Source: Lentzea cavernae
GTDB lineage: Bacteria > Actinomycetota > Actinomycetes > Mycobacteriales > Pseudonocardiaceae
Direction of reading: 5' to 3'
Length of the DNA: 64,000 nt
Assembly (NCBI RefSeq): GCF_014653695.1
Contig: NZ_BNAR01000004.1
Location: 576,645-640,644, forward strand
A program made the translations under genes and the position numbers. The notes under the pieces were generated by a model. It was not told where the DNA came from. It saw only the letters and a list, made by a program, of their open reading frames with translations, and searched no databases. Positions 32,974 to 41,802 of this stretch are shown piece after piece (position 1 is the stretch's first letter; each line of letters opens with the position of its first letter).

Positions 32974-35045
32974 AACTTCGACAGGATCTGGTGGTTCCAC
33001 CACAGGTCGAGCTTGTCGAGCGTGTCGAGGTCGGTGCTGTTGCTCGGTCGCTTCAGCACGCCGATGGTGAGGTTCTTGGTGTCGGACCACCAGACCTGGG
33101 CCGTTCCCTCGCCGATGAAGCACGTGGTGAAGTCGCCGTCCAGCGGACCGGACACGTCGCGGTAGTAGAGCGCGTAGTGGATGGCGTCGACCTTGGGCCG
33201 GCACCCGCCCCGGTCGTCCTTGCGCGGAATGCCCCTGCTCGTCACCAGCCCCAGGAAGTACGCGTCCTGCGCGGCCCGGTCCGCGAACAACCGGAACTCC
33301 GCCTCGGTCGGCGGCGGCGCGAACTGGTCGGTCGTGTTGGCCGTGGTGCAGCGGACGGCGGCGACCGGGCCGTTGTCGGCCTTGGTGGGCGCGCACGAGT
33401 TGGCGGTCCTGTAGACGCCCGGCACGGCGGCCAGCAGCGCGTCCTCCTGCGGCGACCGGGTCGTGGTGACGACCTTGGACTCGGTGGTCGTCGTGGTCGT
33501 GGTCGTGGTGCCGGCTGACGTGCTGCCGGACGTGCCGGTCCCGAGGGTCGTCTTCTTGCCGTTGCTGATGATCAGCGCCGTCGCGACGATCCCGACCACC
33601 AGCGCCACGGCTCCGCCGATCAGCGCGGCCCGCTTGGCGGGTGACGTGGTGGCTGACCGGGGCGGGTACGGCTGGGGGCGCACGGGCTGGGAGCCGGTGT
33701 GGTCGAAGTTGAGCGGCGGGCCGAGCTGGGGTGTCGTCGGCCTGGGGAACTGCGCCTGGCCCTGGTGGCCCGGCTGCGGCCAGCCGGGAGGGCTCGTCAG
33801 CGGGTGCGGGCCGCTGGTGGGTGAGGCGTGGCCGCCCGCCGGGGTCGCAGGGGCGCCGTACACGGCTTGGCCGCCGGGAGGCGTCGCAGGACCGCCATGC
33901 GGGGCCTGGCCACCCGGCTGCGAAGCAGCACCGTGCGCGGCCTGCCCACCCGCAGCCGTCGGTGAAGCGCCCCGTCCAGCCTGGCCATCCGGCGTCGAAG
34001 AGGCACCGAACCCACCCGGTGGCGTCGACGAGCCTCCGGCGAACTGCCCACCCTGCGGGCCAGGAGCACCAGGTCCGGCCTGTCCTCCCCCCGGCATCGC
34101 AGACGCACCTGCCTGACCAACCGGCGGTGCCGAAGGGCCTCCAGCAGCCGCCACCCCGCCCGCCGCAACCCCACCCGGCGGGGTCGCGGGACCAACCGGC
34201 GCGGTCGGCCCCGCCAGCGGGATCGCCGAAGCCGTCAGCGCGTGGGCCGCCGCCCGCGCGAACGCCCCCGCCGTGGCGTGGCGGTCGGCCGGGTTCTTGG
34301 CCATGCCCTGGGCGATCACGTCGTCCAGGGCCGCCGGCACCGCCGGGTTCAGCGGGGACGCCTTGGGCGGCGGCTGGTTCATGTGCGCCCAGATCTGGGC
34401 GGCGGTGCCGTCGGCGGTGAACGGGCGGCGGCCCGCCAGGCAGGCGAACAGGACGCAGGCCAGGGCGTAGACGTCGGCGCGGCCGTCGACCGGGCCGCTC
34501 TCGAAGCGTTCCGGGGCCATGTAGTCGAGGGTGCCGACTACGGAGCCGGAGGCCGTGAGGCTGGTGGCGGCCGGGGAGGCGCTGCGGGCGATGCCGAAGT
34601 CCACCAGGTACACGAAGTCGCCGGCGGCGACGAGGATGTTGGACGGCTTGACGTCGCGGTGCACGAGGCCGTCGGCGTGGGCGGCGTCGAGGGCGCTCGC
34701 CACCTGTTCGACGATGCGGACGGCCCGTGCGGGTTCGAGGGTCTGGTCGCGGATCAGGTCCGAGAGGTCGGAGCCTTCGACGAGGCGCATGTCCAGGTAG
34801 AGGCGGTCGTCGATCTCGCCGTAGGCGTGGATGGGGATGACGTGGGGTTCGCGCAGCCTGGCGACGATCCTCGCCTCGCGGCGGAAGCGGGCGCGGTAGT
34901 CCTCGTCGTCGTGGTAGCCGGGTGACAGCCTCTTGAGCGCCACGATCCGGTCGTGGGTCGTGTCGTAGGCGCGGTGCACCTCGCCCATGCCACCTCGACC
35001 GAGCAGGTGCTCGATCCGGTACGGCCCGAACGTCTCTTCCGTCAT
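32970..35045 (-). CDS. PknH-like transmembrane Ser/Thr protein kinase
   Basis: 691 residues. The kinase domain (about 8-270) has GRGGMGEVHRAYD, the VALK lysine, HRDVKPSN near 137, DFGIARS and GTLDYMAPERF, all intact. A Gly/Pro/Ala-rich linker of roughly 200 residues with repeated PPGGQA-type units leads to one TM helix (AALIGGAVALVVGIVATALI). The extracellular domain of about 180 residues has four cysteines (SCAP, VRCTT, GGCRP, TTCFIG), the pattern of PknH-type sensor domains with two disulfides. It signals an external cue to cytoplasmic targets that I cannot name. It is not in an operon. Confidence 0.93.
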   Translation of the reverse strand: MTEETFGPYRIEHLLGRGGMGEVHRAYDTTHDRIVALKRLSPGYHDDEDYRARFRREARIVARLREPHVIPIHAYGEIDDRLYLDMRLVEGSDLSDLIRDQTLEPARAVRIVEQVASALDAAHADGLVHRDVKPSNILVAAGDFVYLVDFGIARSASPAATSLTASGSVVGTLDYMAPERFESGPVDGRADVYALACVLFACLAGRRPFTADGTAAQIWAHMNQPPPKASPLNPAVPAALDDVIAQGMAKNPADRHATAGAFARAAAHALTASAIPLAGPTAPVGPATPPGGVAAGGVAAAGGPSAPPVGQAGASAMPGGGQAGPGAPGPQGGQFAGGSSTPPGGFGASSTPDGQAGRGASPTAAGGQAAHGAASQPGGQAPHGGPATPPGGQAVYGAPATPAGGHASPTSGPHPLTSPPGWPQPGHQGQAQFPRPTTPQLGPPLNFDHTGSQPVRPQPYPPRSATTSPAKRAALIGGAVALVVGIVATALIISNGKKTTLGTGTSGSTSAGTTTTTTTTTESKVVTTTRSPQEDALLAAVPGVYRTANSCAPTKADNGPVAAVRCTTANTTDQFAPPPTEAEFRLFADRAAQDAYFLGLVTSRGIPRKDDRGGCRPKVDAIHYALYYRDVSGPLDGDFTTCFIGEGTAQVWWSDTKNLTIGVLKRPSNSTDLDTLDKLDLWWNHQILSKF

Positions 35046-35267
35046 CGTCCTCGTGTCCCGAGCGCCTTGTCCGTTCGAACCGACGCGCGCCGGCCGCCGC
35101 GGGTTCCCCCGAACGCCCGCTTCGACAGCCTACAAATTCGGGAATCCGCCGGTGTGCGGAAGTCGGTGGAAAGTGCGGCGGTGATGATCTGCTCACCCTC
35201 CGCGACGAAGTGCCGTCCGGAGTGGACGGTCCCCCACGACTAAGCATCCTTGGTTAAGCTGCGCACC
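35046..35267. promoter_or_regulatory. Divergent kinase/MarR intergenic region
   Basis: 222 bp. It holds a small dyad CCGTCC-N5-GGACGG (35213-35229) and AAGCATCCTTGGTTAAGC (35242-35259) just before the MarR start. The latter resembles loose MarR sites but is not a clean palindrome. Confidence 0.35.
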
Positions 35268-35684
35268 GTGAAGCACCAGCCCGCCGAGGTCGGACTCGCC
35301 GTGAAGCGCCTGCAGCACCGCCACCACCGGGCGCTGAGCCAGGCGCTGGCCCCGCTCGGGCTGTCCCTCGTCCAGTGGGACACGCTGCGCCACCTCGACC
35401 GGCAGCCGGACGCCTCGTTGCACGACCTCGCGGTGCTCACGTTCCAGACCGACCAGTCGTTCGGGTCGCTGGCGGTGCGGATGGCCGAACGCGGGCTCAT
35501 CGAACGCGTCCCCGGTCCGGGACGGGCCGTGCGCCACCGCCTCACCGAGGAGGGCGCCCGGTTGCGGGCAGAGGGCCAGGCGCTGGCCGACCAGGTGGTC
35601 GAGTCGTCGTTCAGCCTGCTGTCGCCCGCGCAGCTCGACGAGCTGGGCGATCTCCTGGCCATCGCGCTCGGCAGCGACGCCTGA
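35268..35684 (+). CDS. MarR-family transcriptional regulator
   Basis: 138 residues. Winged-helix dimer with LAPLGLSLVQWDTLRHLDRQ, LAVLTFQTDQSFGSLAVRMA as recognition helix and the wing RVPGPGRAVRHRLTEEG. A GTG start at 35268 is preferred to the upstream TTG at 35250. No obvious target operon is next to it; it may autoregulate or act on the divergent kinase gene. Confidence 0.87.
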   Translation: MKHQPAEVGLAVKRLQHRHHRALSQALAPLGLSLVQWDTLRHLDRQPDASLHDLAVLTFQTDQSFGSLAVRMAERGLIERVPGPGRAVRHRLTEEGARLRAEGQALADQVVESSFSLLSPAQLDELGDLLAIALGSDA

Positions 35685-35687
35685 CGT

Positions 35688-36014
35688 CTACTCCCCGACG
35701 GCGCGCGACGGCGGCATCGGGAGCCAGTCGAGCTCGGCCGCGAGCACGCCGAGCTGGAACCGCGACTGCACGCCCAGCATCGACTGCAGGCGCGCGATGC
35801 GCCGGTTCAGGGTGCGCAGGCTGACGTCCAGCTCGCGGGCGATGGCGCGGTCGGTCGCGCCGGTGCGCATGAGCCGCAGGAGGTCCTGGGTCTCCGTCGT
35901 GGGCTCGCTGCCCACGGCCACGTGATCCGCTCTCGGGCGCGGCACCACCGTCAGGAGCGTTCGTCCACTGGAGGGGTGCGCGGCCACCCCCGTTGTTACG
36001 CCGGTCACAGCCAT
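35688..36014 (-). CDS. Small LuxR-type HTH protein
   Basis: 108 residues. The C-terminal half is a LuxR/GerE-like helix-turn-helix (TTETQDLLRLMRTGATDRAI, ARELDVSLRTLNRRIARLQS, MLGVQSRFQLGVLA). The N-terminal 40 residues have no recognisable receiver or ligand domain. The ATG at 36014 is supported by a strong promoter whose -10 ends 7 nt upstream. It ends 3 nt from the convergent MarR stop. Probably a stand-alone DNA-binding regulator. Confidence 0.78.
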   Translation of the reverse strand: MAVTGVTTGVAAHPSSGRTLLTVVPRPRADHVAVGSEPTTETQDLLRLMRTGATDRAIARELDVSLRTLNRRIARLQSMLGVQSRFQLGVLAAELDWLPMPPSRAVGE

Positions 36015-36020
36015 GTGACG

Positions 36021-36050
36021 AAGGTATGTCGGACTATTGGCGACTGTCAA
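36021..36050 (-). promoter_or_regulatory. Consensus-like promoter for the small HTH gene
   Basis: On the - strand TTGACA (36050-36045), 18-bp spacer, TACCTT (36026-36021). The -35 is perfect and the predicted start coincides with the ATG at 36014. Confidence 0.75.
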
Positions 36051-36127
36051 TCAAAAGTAGGGCACGTTGCGGTCACAACGACCAGACCTTACGGACGATG
36101 ATCGCCAATACTCGGAGCGCACACGAA

Positions 36128-36157
36128 AAGGCCCCCGTGCGAGTGCACGGGGGCCTT
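36128..36157 (-). terminator. Intrinsic terminator of the ROK/sugar operon
   Basis: 13-bp perfect stem AAGGCCCCCGTGC / GCACGGGGGCCTT with a 4-nt loop, followed on the - strand by a short T run (CCTTTTCG). It lies 17 nt past the ROK stop. Confidence 0.9.
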
Positions 36158-36173
36158 CTCGAAAGACACGAAC

Positions 36174-37388
36174 TCAGTGCGAGGACAGCACCTCTCTCGT
36201 GGAGGCACCGGCGGCGACCGCGCCGAGCCGCGCGTCCAGGACCTCCGGCGACAACACGTGCCGCACCACCATGGCCGCCGCGCCCAGCGCCCCGGCCGTG
36301 ACGCCGGCGCCCGACGCGACGATCCGCAGGTTCTCCGTGGCCAGGGGCAGCGAGCGCCGGTAGATCGACTCGCGCACGCCGGCCAGCAGCATCTCCCCCG
36401 CCTCCGCCAGCAGCCCGCCGATGACCACGAGCGACGGGTTGAACATGCTCACGCAACCGGCGAGCACCTCCCCAATGTCCCTGCCCGCCTGGCGCACGAC
36501 CCGGCCGGCCTCGAGGTTGCCGGCGCGGACGAGGTTCACGACGTCGGCCGTCGACGAGGCGGGATGCCCCAGGTCCCGCAGTTTCGCGGCGAGCGCGGGA
36601 CCGGCCGCGACCGCCTCCAGGCATTCGGTGTTGCCGCAGCGGCACAGCACGTCGGCGCCGTGGGGCACCCGGATGTGCCCGAGGTCCCCCGCCGCGCCCG
36701 CCGCGCCGCGGTGCAGCACGCCGTTGCTGATCAGACCGGCGCCGATGCCGGTGGCCGCCTTCACCACGATCATGTGGCGCACGTCCGGGTGCGAGGCGGT
36801 GTGCTCGCCCAGCGCCATCAGGTTGACCTCGTTGTCGACGAGCACCGGCACGCCGAACTCCGCCTCGATCGCCGCCGGCACGTCGAACCCGTCCCAGCCC
36901 GGCATGATCGGCGGGTTGTTCGGCCGGCCCGTGGAGTGCTCGACCGGGCCGGGCAGGCCGATGCCCACGCCCGCGACCTCCGCGCTGTCGACCGAGACCA
37001 GCATCGAGCGCCAGGTCGCGGCGAGCAGCGGCAGGATGACCTCCGGCCCGTCCGCCACGTCGAGGTCGACCTGTTCGACGGCGAGCAGCCGGCACGCCAG
37101 GTCCGAGATCGCGACGGTGGCGTGGGTGGCGCCCACCTCGGCGGCCAGCACGAGGTGGGCGGTGGGGTTGAACCCGAACCGGCCGGCGGGACGCCCGCCG
37201 GTCGACTCCCCAATGCCGCTGTCGCTCACCAGCCCGGCGGCCACGAGCAGGTCGAGCCTGGCGCGCACCGTGGAGCGGGCGAGGCCGGTCGCGGCCACGA
37301 TCTCCGCTCGGGTGCGCGGGCTGCCGTCCATCAACATGCGCAGCACAGCGGCCGGCGATCCCGCCTCGACACCCAAGGTGCTCTCCAT
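36174..37388 (-). CDS. ROK-family transcriptional regulator
   Basis: 404 residues. An N-terminal winged helix (SPRTRAEIVAATGLARSTVR) is fused to a ROK sugar-kinase-like domain with GVGIGLPGPVEHSTG, the NEVNLMALGEH region and the zinc motif CRCGNTECLE near residue 248. NagC/XylR type, so it should repress until a sugar or sugar phosphate binds. It lies 44 nt downstream of the TIM-barrel gene on the same strand, and an ACAATTGT palindrome sits directly before the ATG. It probably controls itself and the ribose-type ABC operon upstream. Confidence 0.9.
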   Translation of the reverse strand: MESTLGVEAGSPAAVLRMLMDGSPRTRAEIVAATGLARSTVRARLDLLVAAGLVSDSGIGESTGGRPAGRFGFNPTAHLVLAAEVGATHATVAISDLACRLLAVEQVDLDVADGPEVILPLLAATWRSMLVSVDSAEVAGVGIGLPGPVEHSTGRPNNPPIMPGWDGFDVPAAIEAEFGVPVLVDNEVNLMALGEHTASHPDVRHMIVVKAATGIGAGLISNGVLHRGAAGAAGDLGHIRVPHGADVLCRCGNTECLEAVAAGPALAAKLRDLGHPASSTADVVNLVRAGNLEAGRVVRQAGRDIGEVLAGCVSMFNPSLVVIGGLLAEAGEMLLAGVRESIYRRSLPLATENLRIVASGAGVTAGALGAAAMVVRHVLSPEVLDARLGAVAAGASTREVLSSH

Positions 37389-37391
37389 CGA

Positions 37392-37399
37392 ACAATTGT
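37392..37399. promoter_or_regulatory. Possible operator at the ROK start
   Basis: ACAATTGT, an AT-rich 8-bp palindrome in otherwise GC-rich DNA, ends 3 nt before the ROK ATG where a ribosome site would normally be. Binding there could shut off the regulator's own expression. Short, so tentative. Confidence 0.4.
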
Positions 37400-37432
37400 C
37401 ACATCGGAACGAAAAGGCAGTGCGCGGCGGCG

Positions 37433-38440
37433 TCAGCCGCCCGAGCTGAACGCGGCGTCGAACGAGGCCGACGGCGGGTCGAAGGCGTTGCGGCGGATGA
37501 ACTCCAACGCCTCGGGCGCGCCCGTCAGCCGGTCCATCCCCGCGTCCTCCCACTCGACGCTGATCGGTCCTGTGTAGCCGATCGTGTTGAGCATTCGGAA
37601 CGACTGCTCCCACGGCACGTCACCGCGTCCGGTGGAGACGAAGTCCCAGCCGCGCCGAGGGTCTCCCCACGCCAGGTGCGAGCCCATCCGGCCGTTGCGG
37701 CCGTTGCCGACCTGACGGCGGGCGTCCTTGCAGTCGACGTGGTAGATCCGGTCGCGGAAGTCCCACAGGAACCCGACCGGGTCGAGGTCCTGCCACACGA
37801 AGTGCGACGGGTCCCAGTTCAGGCCGAACGCCGGCCGGTGCCCGACCGCCTCCAGCGCGCGCACGGTCGTCCAGTAGTCGTAGGCGATCTCCGACGGGTG
37901 GACCTCGTGCGCGAACCGGACGCCGACCTCGTCGAACACGTCCAGGATCGGGTTCCAGCGGTCCGCGAAGTCCTGGTAGCCGGCGTCGATCATCGACTGG
38001 GGCGCCGGTGGGAACATCGCGACGGTCTTCCAGATCGACGAGCCGGTGAAGCCCACGACGGTGTCGACGCCGAGCTTCGCCGCGGCCCGCGCGGTCATCT
38101 TCATCTCCTCGGCCGCACGCTGCCGCACGCCCTCGGGGTCGCCGTCGCCCCAGTTGCGGGCGGACAGGATGCCCTGGTGCCGCTCGTCGATCGGGTCGTC
38201 GCAGACGGCCTGACCGGTGAGGTGGTTGGAGATCGTCCACACCTTCAGGTCGTGCTTGGCGAGGATCGCGAGCCGGTCCGCGACGTAGTCGTCGTCCTCC
38301 GCCGCGCGCCACGGGTCGAGGTGGTCGCCCCAGCAGGCGATCTCGAGGCCGTCGTAGCCCCAGCCCGAGGCCAGCCGGCAGACCTCCTCGAACGGCAGGT
38401 CTGCCCACTGCCCGGTGAACAACGTGATCGGACGTGCCAT
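37433..38440 (-). CDS. Sugar phosphate isomerase/epimerase-like TIM barrel
   Basis: 335 residues of the xylose-isomerase-like AP-endonuclease-2 fold: [67 protein letters not shown] (metal-ligand Glu), [13 protein letters not shown] and [13 protein letters not shown]. Likely metal-dependent isomerisation, epimerisation or dehydration of a sugar or inositol derivative. It follows the Gfo/Idh/MocA dehydrogenase, a pairing common in inositol and keto-sugar pathways. The exact substrate is unknown. Confidence 0.9.
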   Translation of the reverse strand: MARPITLFTGQWADLPFEEVCRLASGWGYDGLEIACWGDHLDPWRAAEDDDYVADRLAILAKHDLKVWTISNHLTGQAVCDDPIDERHQGILSARNWGDGDPEGVRQRAAEEMKMTARAAAKLGVDTVVGFTGSSIWKTVAMFPPAPQSMIDAGYQDFADRWNPILDVFDEVGVRFAHEVHPSEIAYDYWTTVRALEAVGHRPAFGLNWDPSHFVWQDLDPVGFLWDFRDRIYHVDCKDARRQVGNGRNGRMGSHLAWGDPRRGWDFVSTGRGDVPWEQSFRMLNTIGYTGPISVEWEDAGMDRLTGAPEALEFIRRNAFDPPSASFDAAFSSGG

Positions 38441-38457
38441 CTTCCGGTCTCCTCCTC

Positions 38458-38514
38458 GAACCTGCCCAGACCTCGCGAACCTGCCCAGGTCTCTCGAACT
38501 GCTCAGACCTGCTG
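38458..38514. repeat. Three tandem 19-bp repeats
   Basis: Units GAACCTGCCCAGACCTCGC (38458), GAACCTGCCCAGGTCTCTC (38477) and a third, GAACTGCTCAGACCT-, from 38496. They fill the 62-bp gap between the TIM-barrel and dehydrogenase genes, and the third copy contains the dehydrogenase stop codon. Confidence 0.85.
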
Positions 38515-39678
38515 CCACGTGCGGGACGCGGCGCTGTCCTCGACGGCGGCGAGGACGCGCTGCACCTGCAGCCCGTCGGCGAACGTCGGCGCGGGGTCGA
38601 CGCCCGCCGCGATCGCCCGCACGAGGTCGACCGCCTGGTGGGTGAACGCGTGCTCGTAACCCAGCCCGTGCCCGGCGGGCCACCACGCGCCCACGTACGG
38701 GTGCTGCGGCTCGGTGACGAGGATCCGGCGGAACCCTGAGACCGCCGGATCCTCGGTGCCGTCGAAGAACTCCAGCACGTTCATGTCCTCGAAGTCGAAC
38801 GCCAGGCTGCCCGCCGAACCGTTGACCTCGATGCGCAGCGCGTTCTTGCGGCCGTTGGCGAACCGCGTGGCCTCGAACGAGCCCAGCGCGCCGCTGCCGA
38901 AGCGCGCCAGGAACAGCGCGGCGTCGTCCACGGTGACCGGCCCGGTCTCCTCGGACGCCGTGCCGGACAGTCCGGAGTGGCTGGTCGCCAGCGGACGCTC
39001 CGGCACGAACGTCACCAGCGTCCCCATCACCTCGCTGATGGTGTCGCCGAGGATGAACTGGGCGGCGTCCACGATGTGCGCGCCGATGTCGCCCAGCGCA
39101 CCGGAACCGGCCTTGTCCTTGTCGAGCCGCCAGGACAGCGGCGCGGCCGGGTCGACGATCCAGTCCTGCAGGTACTGCGCCCGCACGTGGTGGATCCGCC
39201 CGAGCCTGCCCTGCGCGACCAGGTCGCGGGCCAGGCCCAGTGCGGGCACCCTCCGGTAGCTGAAGCCCACCATCGCGCGCACACCGCGCTGTGCGGCGCG
39301 TGCGGCGGCTTCGGCCATGGCGACCGCTTCGTCGACGGTGTTGGCCATCGGCTTCTCGCACAGCACGTGCTTGCCCGCGTCCAGCGCGGCGATCGCGATC
39401 TCGGCGTGGGTGTCACCCGGTGTGCAGATGTCCACCACGTGCACGTCGTCGCGGTCCAGCACGGACTTCCAGTCGGTCACCGCCTCCGCCCAGCCGAGGC
39501 GTTCGGCGGCCGCCCTGGTCCGGTCGGGGTCCCGGCCGGCCAGCACGGACATCACCGGGCGCGCCGGCAGGTCGAAGAAGCGCGGCGCCACCCGCCACGC
39601 CTGGGAGTGCGCGGCTCCCATGAAGGCGTGGCCGATCATCGCGACGCCGAGCTCAGGTGTCGTACCGGAAGTCGTCAC
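38503..39678 (-). CDS. Gfo/Idh/MocA-family oxidoreductase
   Basis: 391 residues. An N-terminal Rossmann domain ([37 protein letters not shown]) carries the family signature HVLCEKPMA. The C-terminal alpha/beta substrate domain has [20 protein letters not shown] with the catalytic-site Asp/His pair. It oxidises a sugar or cyclitol with NAD(P). The GTG start follows AGAGG. Encoded between the binding-protein gene (20-nt gap) and the isomerase-like gene, so it likely acts first on the imported sugar. Confidence 0.92.
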   Translation of the reverse strand: MTTSGTTPELGVAMIGHAFMGAAHSQAWRVAPRFFDLPARPVMSVLAGRDPDRTRAAAERLGWAEAVTDWKSVLDRDDVHVVDICTPGDTHAEIAIAALDAGKHVLCEKPMANTVDEAVAMAEAAARAAQRGVRAMVGFSYRRVPALGLARDLVAQGRLGRIHHVRAQYLQDWIVDPAAPLSWRLDKDKAGSGALGDIGAHIVDAAQFILGDTISEVMGTLVTFVPERPLATSHSGLSGTASEETGPVTVDDAALFLARFGSGALGSFEATRFANGRKNALRIEVNGSAGSLAFDFEDMNVLEFFDGTEDPAVSGFRRILVTEPQHPYVGAWWPAGHGLGYEHAFTHQAVDLVRAIAAGVDPAPTFADGLQVQRVLAAVEDSAASRTWQQV

Positions 39679-39698
39679 TGTGCGGTCCTCTCAGGTTC

Positions 39699-40727
39699 TC
39701 AGGACTCGAAGGCGGTCGGCAGGTAGCGGTCGACGTTGTCCTTCGTGACGACCGGGGCGTAGAGCTGCACCTGACGGGGGACCTCCACCTCGACCAGGTC
39801 GCCGAGGGCCTTGCCCTGCACCGCGAGCCGCGCGAGCCGGATGCCGTCCGCGCCCTGGGTGGACGGGTAGATGACGGTCGCCTTGTGCGGGCCGTTGTCC
39901 GCCTTGATCTCGCGCATCACGTTGGCCGAACCCGCGCCGCCGACCATGAAGAACTCGCTGCGGCCGGAGTTCTTGACGGCGGCGGTGACGCCGACGCCCT
40001 GGTCGTCGTCGTGGTTCCAGAGGGCGTCGATCTTGGGTGCGGCCTGCAGCAGGTTCGCGGCGGCGCGCTCACCGCTCTCCACCGTGAACTCGGCGGCGAC
40101 GCGGTTGTTGACCTTCAGCCCGCAGCCGGCGAGCGCCTCGGCGAAGCCCTTGCTGCGGTCCTGGGTCAGCGGCAGCGAGTCGATGCCCGCGATCTCCGCG
40201 ACCACCGAGCCCGGCTTGTCCTTGAGCCGCTCGCAGACGTACGTGCCGGCGGACACGCCCATGCCGTAGTTGTCGCCCAGCACCGTGGACCGCGCGGCGA
40301 ACGGGCTGTCGAACTGGCGGTCGACGTTGATCACGGTGATGCCGGCCTTCATCGCCTTGAGCGCCACCGGGGTGAGCGCGGCGCCGTCGAACGGCAGCAG
40401 GACGATCGCGTCGACCTTGTCGTTGATGAACGTCTCGACCTGGCTGATCTGGAGGTTGGGGTCGTTGGTGCCCTCGACGACGCGCAGCTCGACGTCGGAG
40501 TACTTGCCGGCCTCCTTCTTGGCGGCGTCGGTGATCGCGGCCATCCAGCCGTGGTCGGCGGCCGGGGCGGAGAAGCCGATGACGACCTTCTTGCCCGGCT
40601 CGTCGTTGGCGACCTTCACCCCGCCGCCCTGGTTGCCGCCGCCCTGCGGCTCGGGCGTGTTGCCCGTGCAGGCGGTGAGCGCGAGTGCCGAAGCGGCGAC
40701 CAGCAAGGTCATTCTCTTGAACTGCAT
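39699..40727 (-). CDS. Ribose-type ABC sugar-binding lipoprotein
   Basis: 342 residues. The lipobox ASALALTACTG (Cys near 20) and a Gly/Gln linker precede a type I periplasmic-binding fold (KKVVIGFSAPAADHGWMAAI, INDKVDAIVLLPFDGAALTP, ITVINVDRQFDSPFAARSTV). It delivers a monosaccharide or cyclitol to the adjacent permease and ATPase. ATG 40727 is chosen for the proper signal peptide and an upstream GAGGAG. Confidence 0.92.
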   Translation of the reverse strand: MQFKRMTLLVAASALALTACTGNTPEPQGGGNQGGGVKVANDEPGKKVVIGFSAPAADHGWMAAITDAAKKEAGKYSDVELRVVEGTNDPNLQISQVETFINDKVDAIVLLPFDGAALTPVALKAMKAGITVINVDRQFDSPFAARSTVLGDNYGMGVSAGTYVCERLKDKPGSVVAEIAGIDSLPLTQDRSKGFAEALAGCGLKVNNRVAAEFTVESGERAAANLLQAAPKIDALWNHDDDQGVGVTAAVKNSGRSEFFMVGGAGSANVMREIKADNGPHKATVIYPSTQGADGIRLARLAVQGKALGDLVEVEVPRQVQLYAPVVTKDNVDRYLPTAFES

Positions 40728-40770
40728 GGGTTCTGTTCTCCTCGGGTGGCAGCGGTCGAGAGGTGCGGCG

Positions 40771-41802
40771 TCAAGCGCCACTGCGTCGTGCCAGGCGCTG
40801 CTGGAGGAGAACCGCGACCACGATGATCGCGCCCTTCGCGACGGCCTGGGCGGAGATGGAGAGGTTGTTGAGGGTGAAGACGTTCGACAGCGTGGTGAAG
40901 ATCAGGACGCCGAAGACGGTGCCCGCGATCGTGCCGCGCCCACCGGAGAGCAGGGTCCCGCCGATCACGACCGCGGCGATCGCGTCGAGCTCGTACAGGC
41001 CACCGTGGGTGGCGCTTCCGGTGGTGGTGCGGGCGATGAGCATCACGGCGGCGAGCCCGCAGCACAGGCCGAGCAGCGAGTAGAGCATCACGGTGTGGCG
41101 CCGCACGTCGATGCCGGCCAGCCGCGCCGCCTCGGGGTTGCCGCCGACCGCGAACGTGCGGCGGCCGAACGTGGTGCGGTTGAGCAGCACCCAGCCCCCG
41201 GCGGCGACCAGCGCGAAGATCACCACGAGCACCGGTACCCCCAGCACCGATGCGTCGAAGAACGCGGTGAAGCCGGGCACGTTCACGATCTGCGTCTTGC
41301 GGTTGGAGAGGATCTCGGCGAGACCGCGGGCGGCGGCGAGGCTCGCCAGGGTCGCGATGAACGCCACGACCCGTCCGTAGGCGATGAGCGCGCCGTTGAC
41401 CAGTCCGCACGCACCGCCCACCAGCAGTGCGGTGAACACGATGACGATCCAGTGCGTGTCGTTCGCGATCCCTTGTGTGGCAAGGGTGGTGGCCCACACC
41501 GAGGACAGCGCGACGATCGCGCCGACCGACAGGTCGATCCCGCCGCCGGTGATCACGAACGTCATGCCGACGCTCACGACGCCGATCACGGCCGCGAGCC
41601 TCAGGATGGTCAGGAGGTTGTCGACGTCGGCGAACCGGTCGCCGGCCGTGACCACACCTCCTATGCACAGCAGGACCAGTGCGACCACGAGTCCGGTGTT
41701 GCGCCCTGCCGGGGAGGAGAGCAGCGCCGAGACGCCGGACTCCTTCGCGGGTGGGACCTTCTGAACCTGCTGCGCGGGCACGGCGGCGGTGTCCTCGCTC
41801 AT
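40771..41802 (-). CDS. Ribose-type ABC sugar permease
   Basis: 343-residue RbsC/BPD2-type permease with 8-10 TM helices. Family markers are SVGMTFVITGGGIDLSVGAI, GLVNGALIAYGRVVAFIATL and VVIGGTLLSGGRGTIAGTVF. The ATG overlaps the ATPase stop by 4 nt. The C-terminus carries the typical basic end. Confidence 0.92.
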   Translation of the reverse strand: MSEDTAAVPAQQVQKVPPAKESGVSALLSSPAGRNTGLVVALVLLCIGGVVTAGDRFADVDNLLTILRLAAVIGVVSVGMTFVITGGGIDLSVGAIVALSSVWATTLATQGIANDTHWIVIVFTALLVGGACGLVNGALIAYGRVVAFIATLASLAAARGLAEILSNRKTQIVNVPGFTAFFDASVLGVPVLVVIFALVAAGGWVLLNRTTFGRRTFAVGGNPEAARLAGIDVRRHTVMLYSLLGLCCGLAAVMLIARTTTGSATHGGLYELDAIAAVVIGGTLLSGGRGTIAGTVFGVLIFTTLSNVFTLNNLSISAQAVAKGAIIVVAVLLQQRLARRSGA

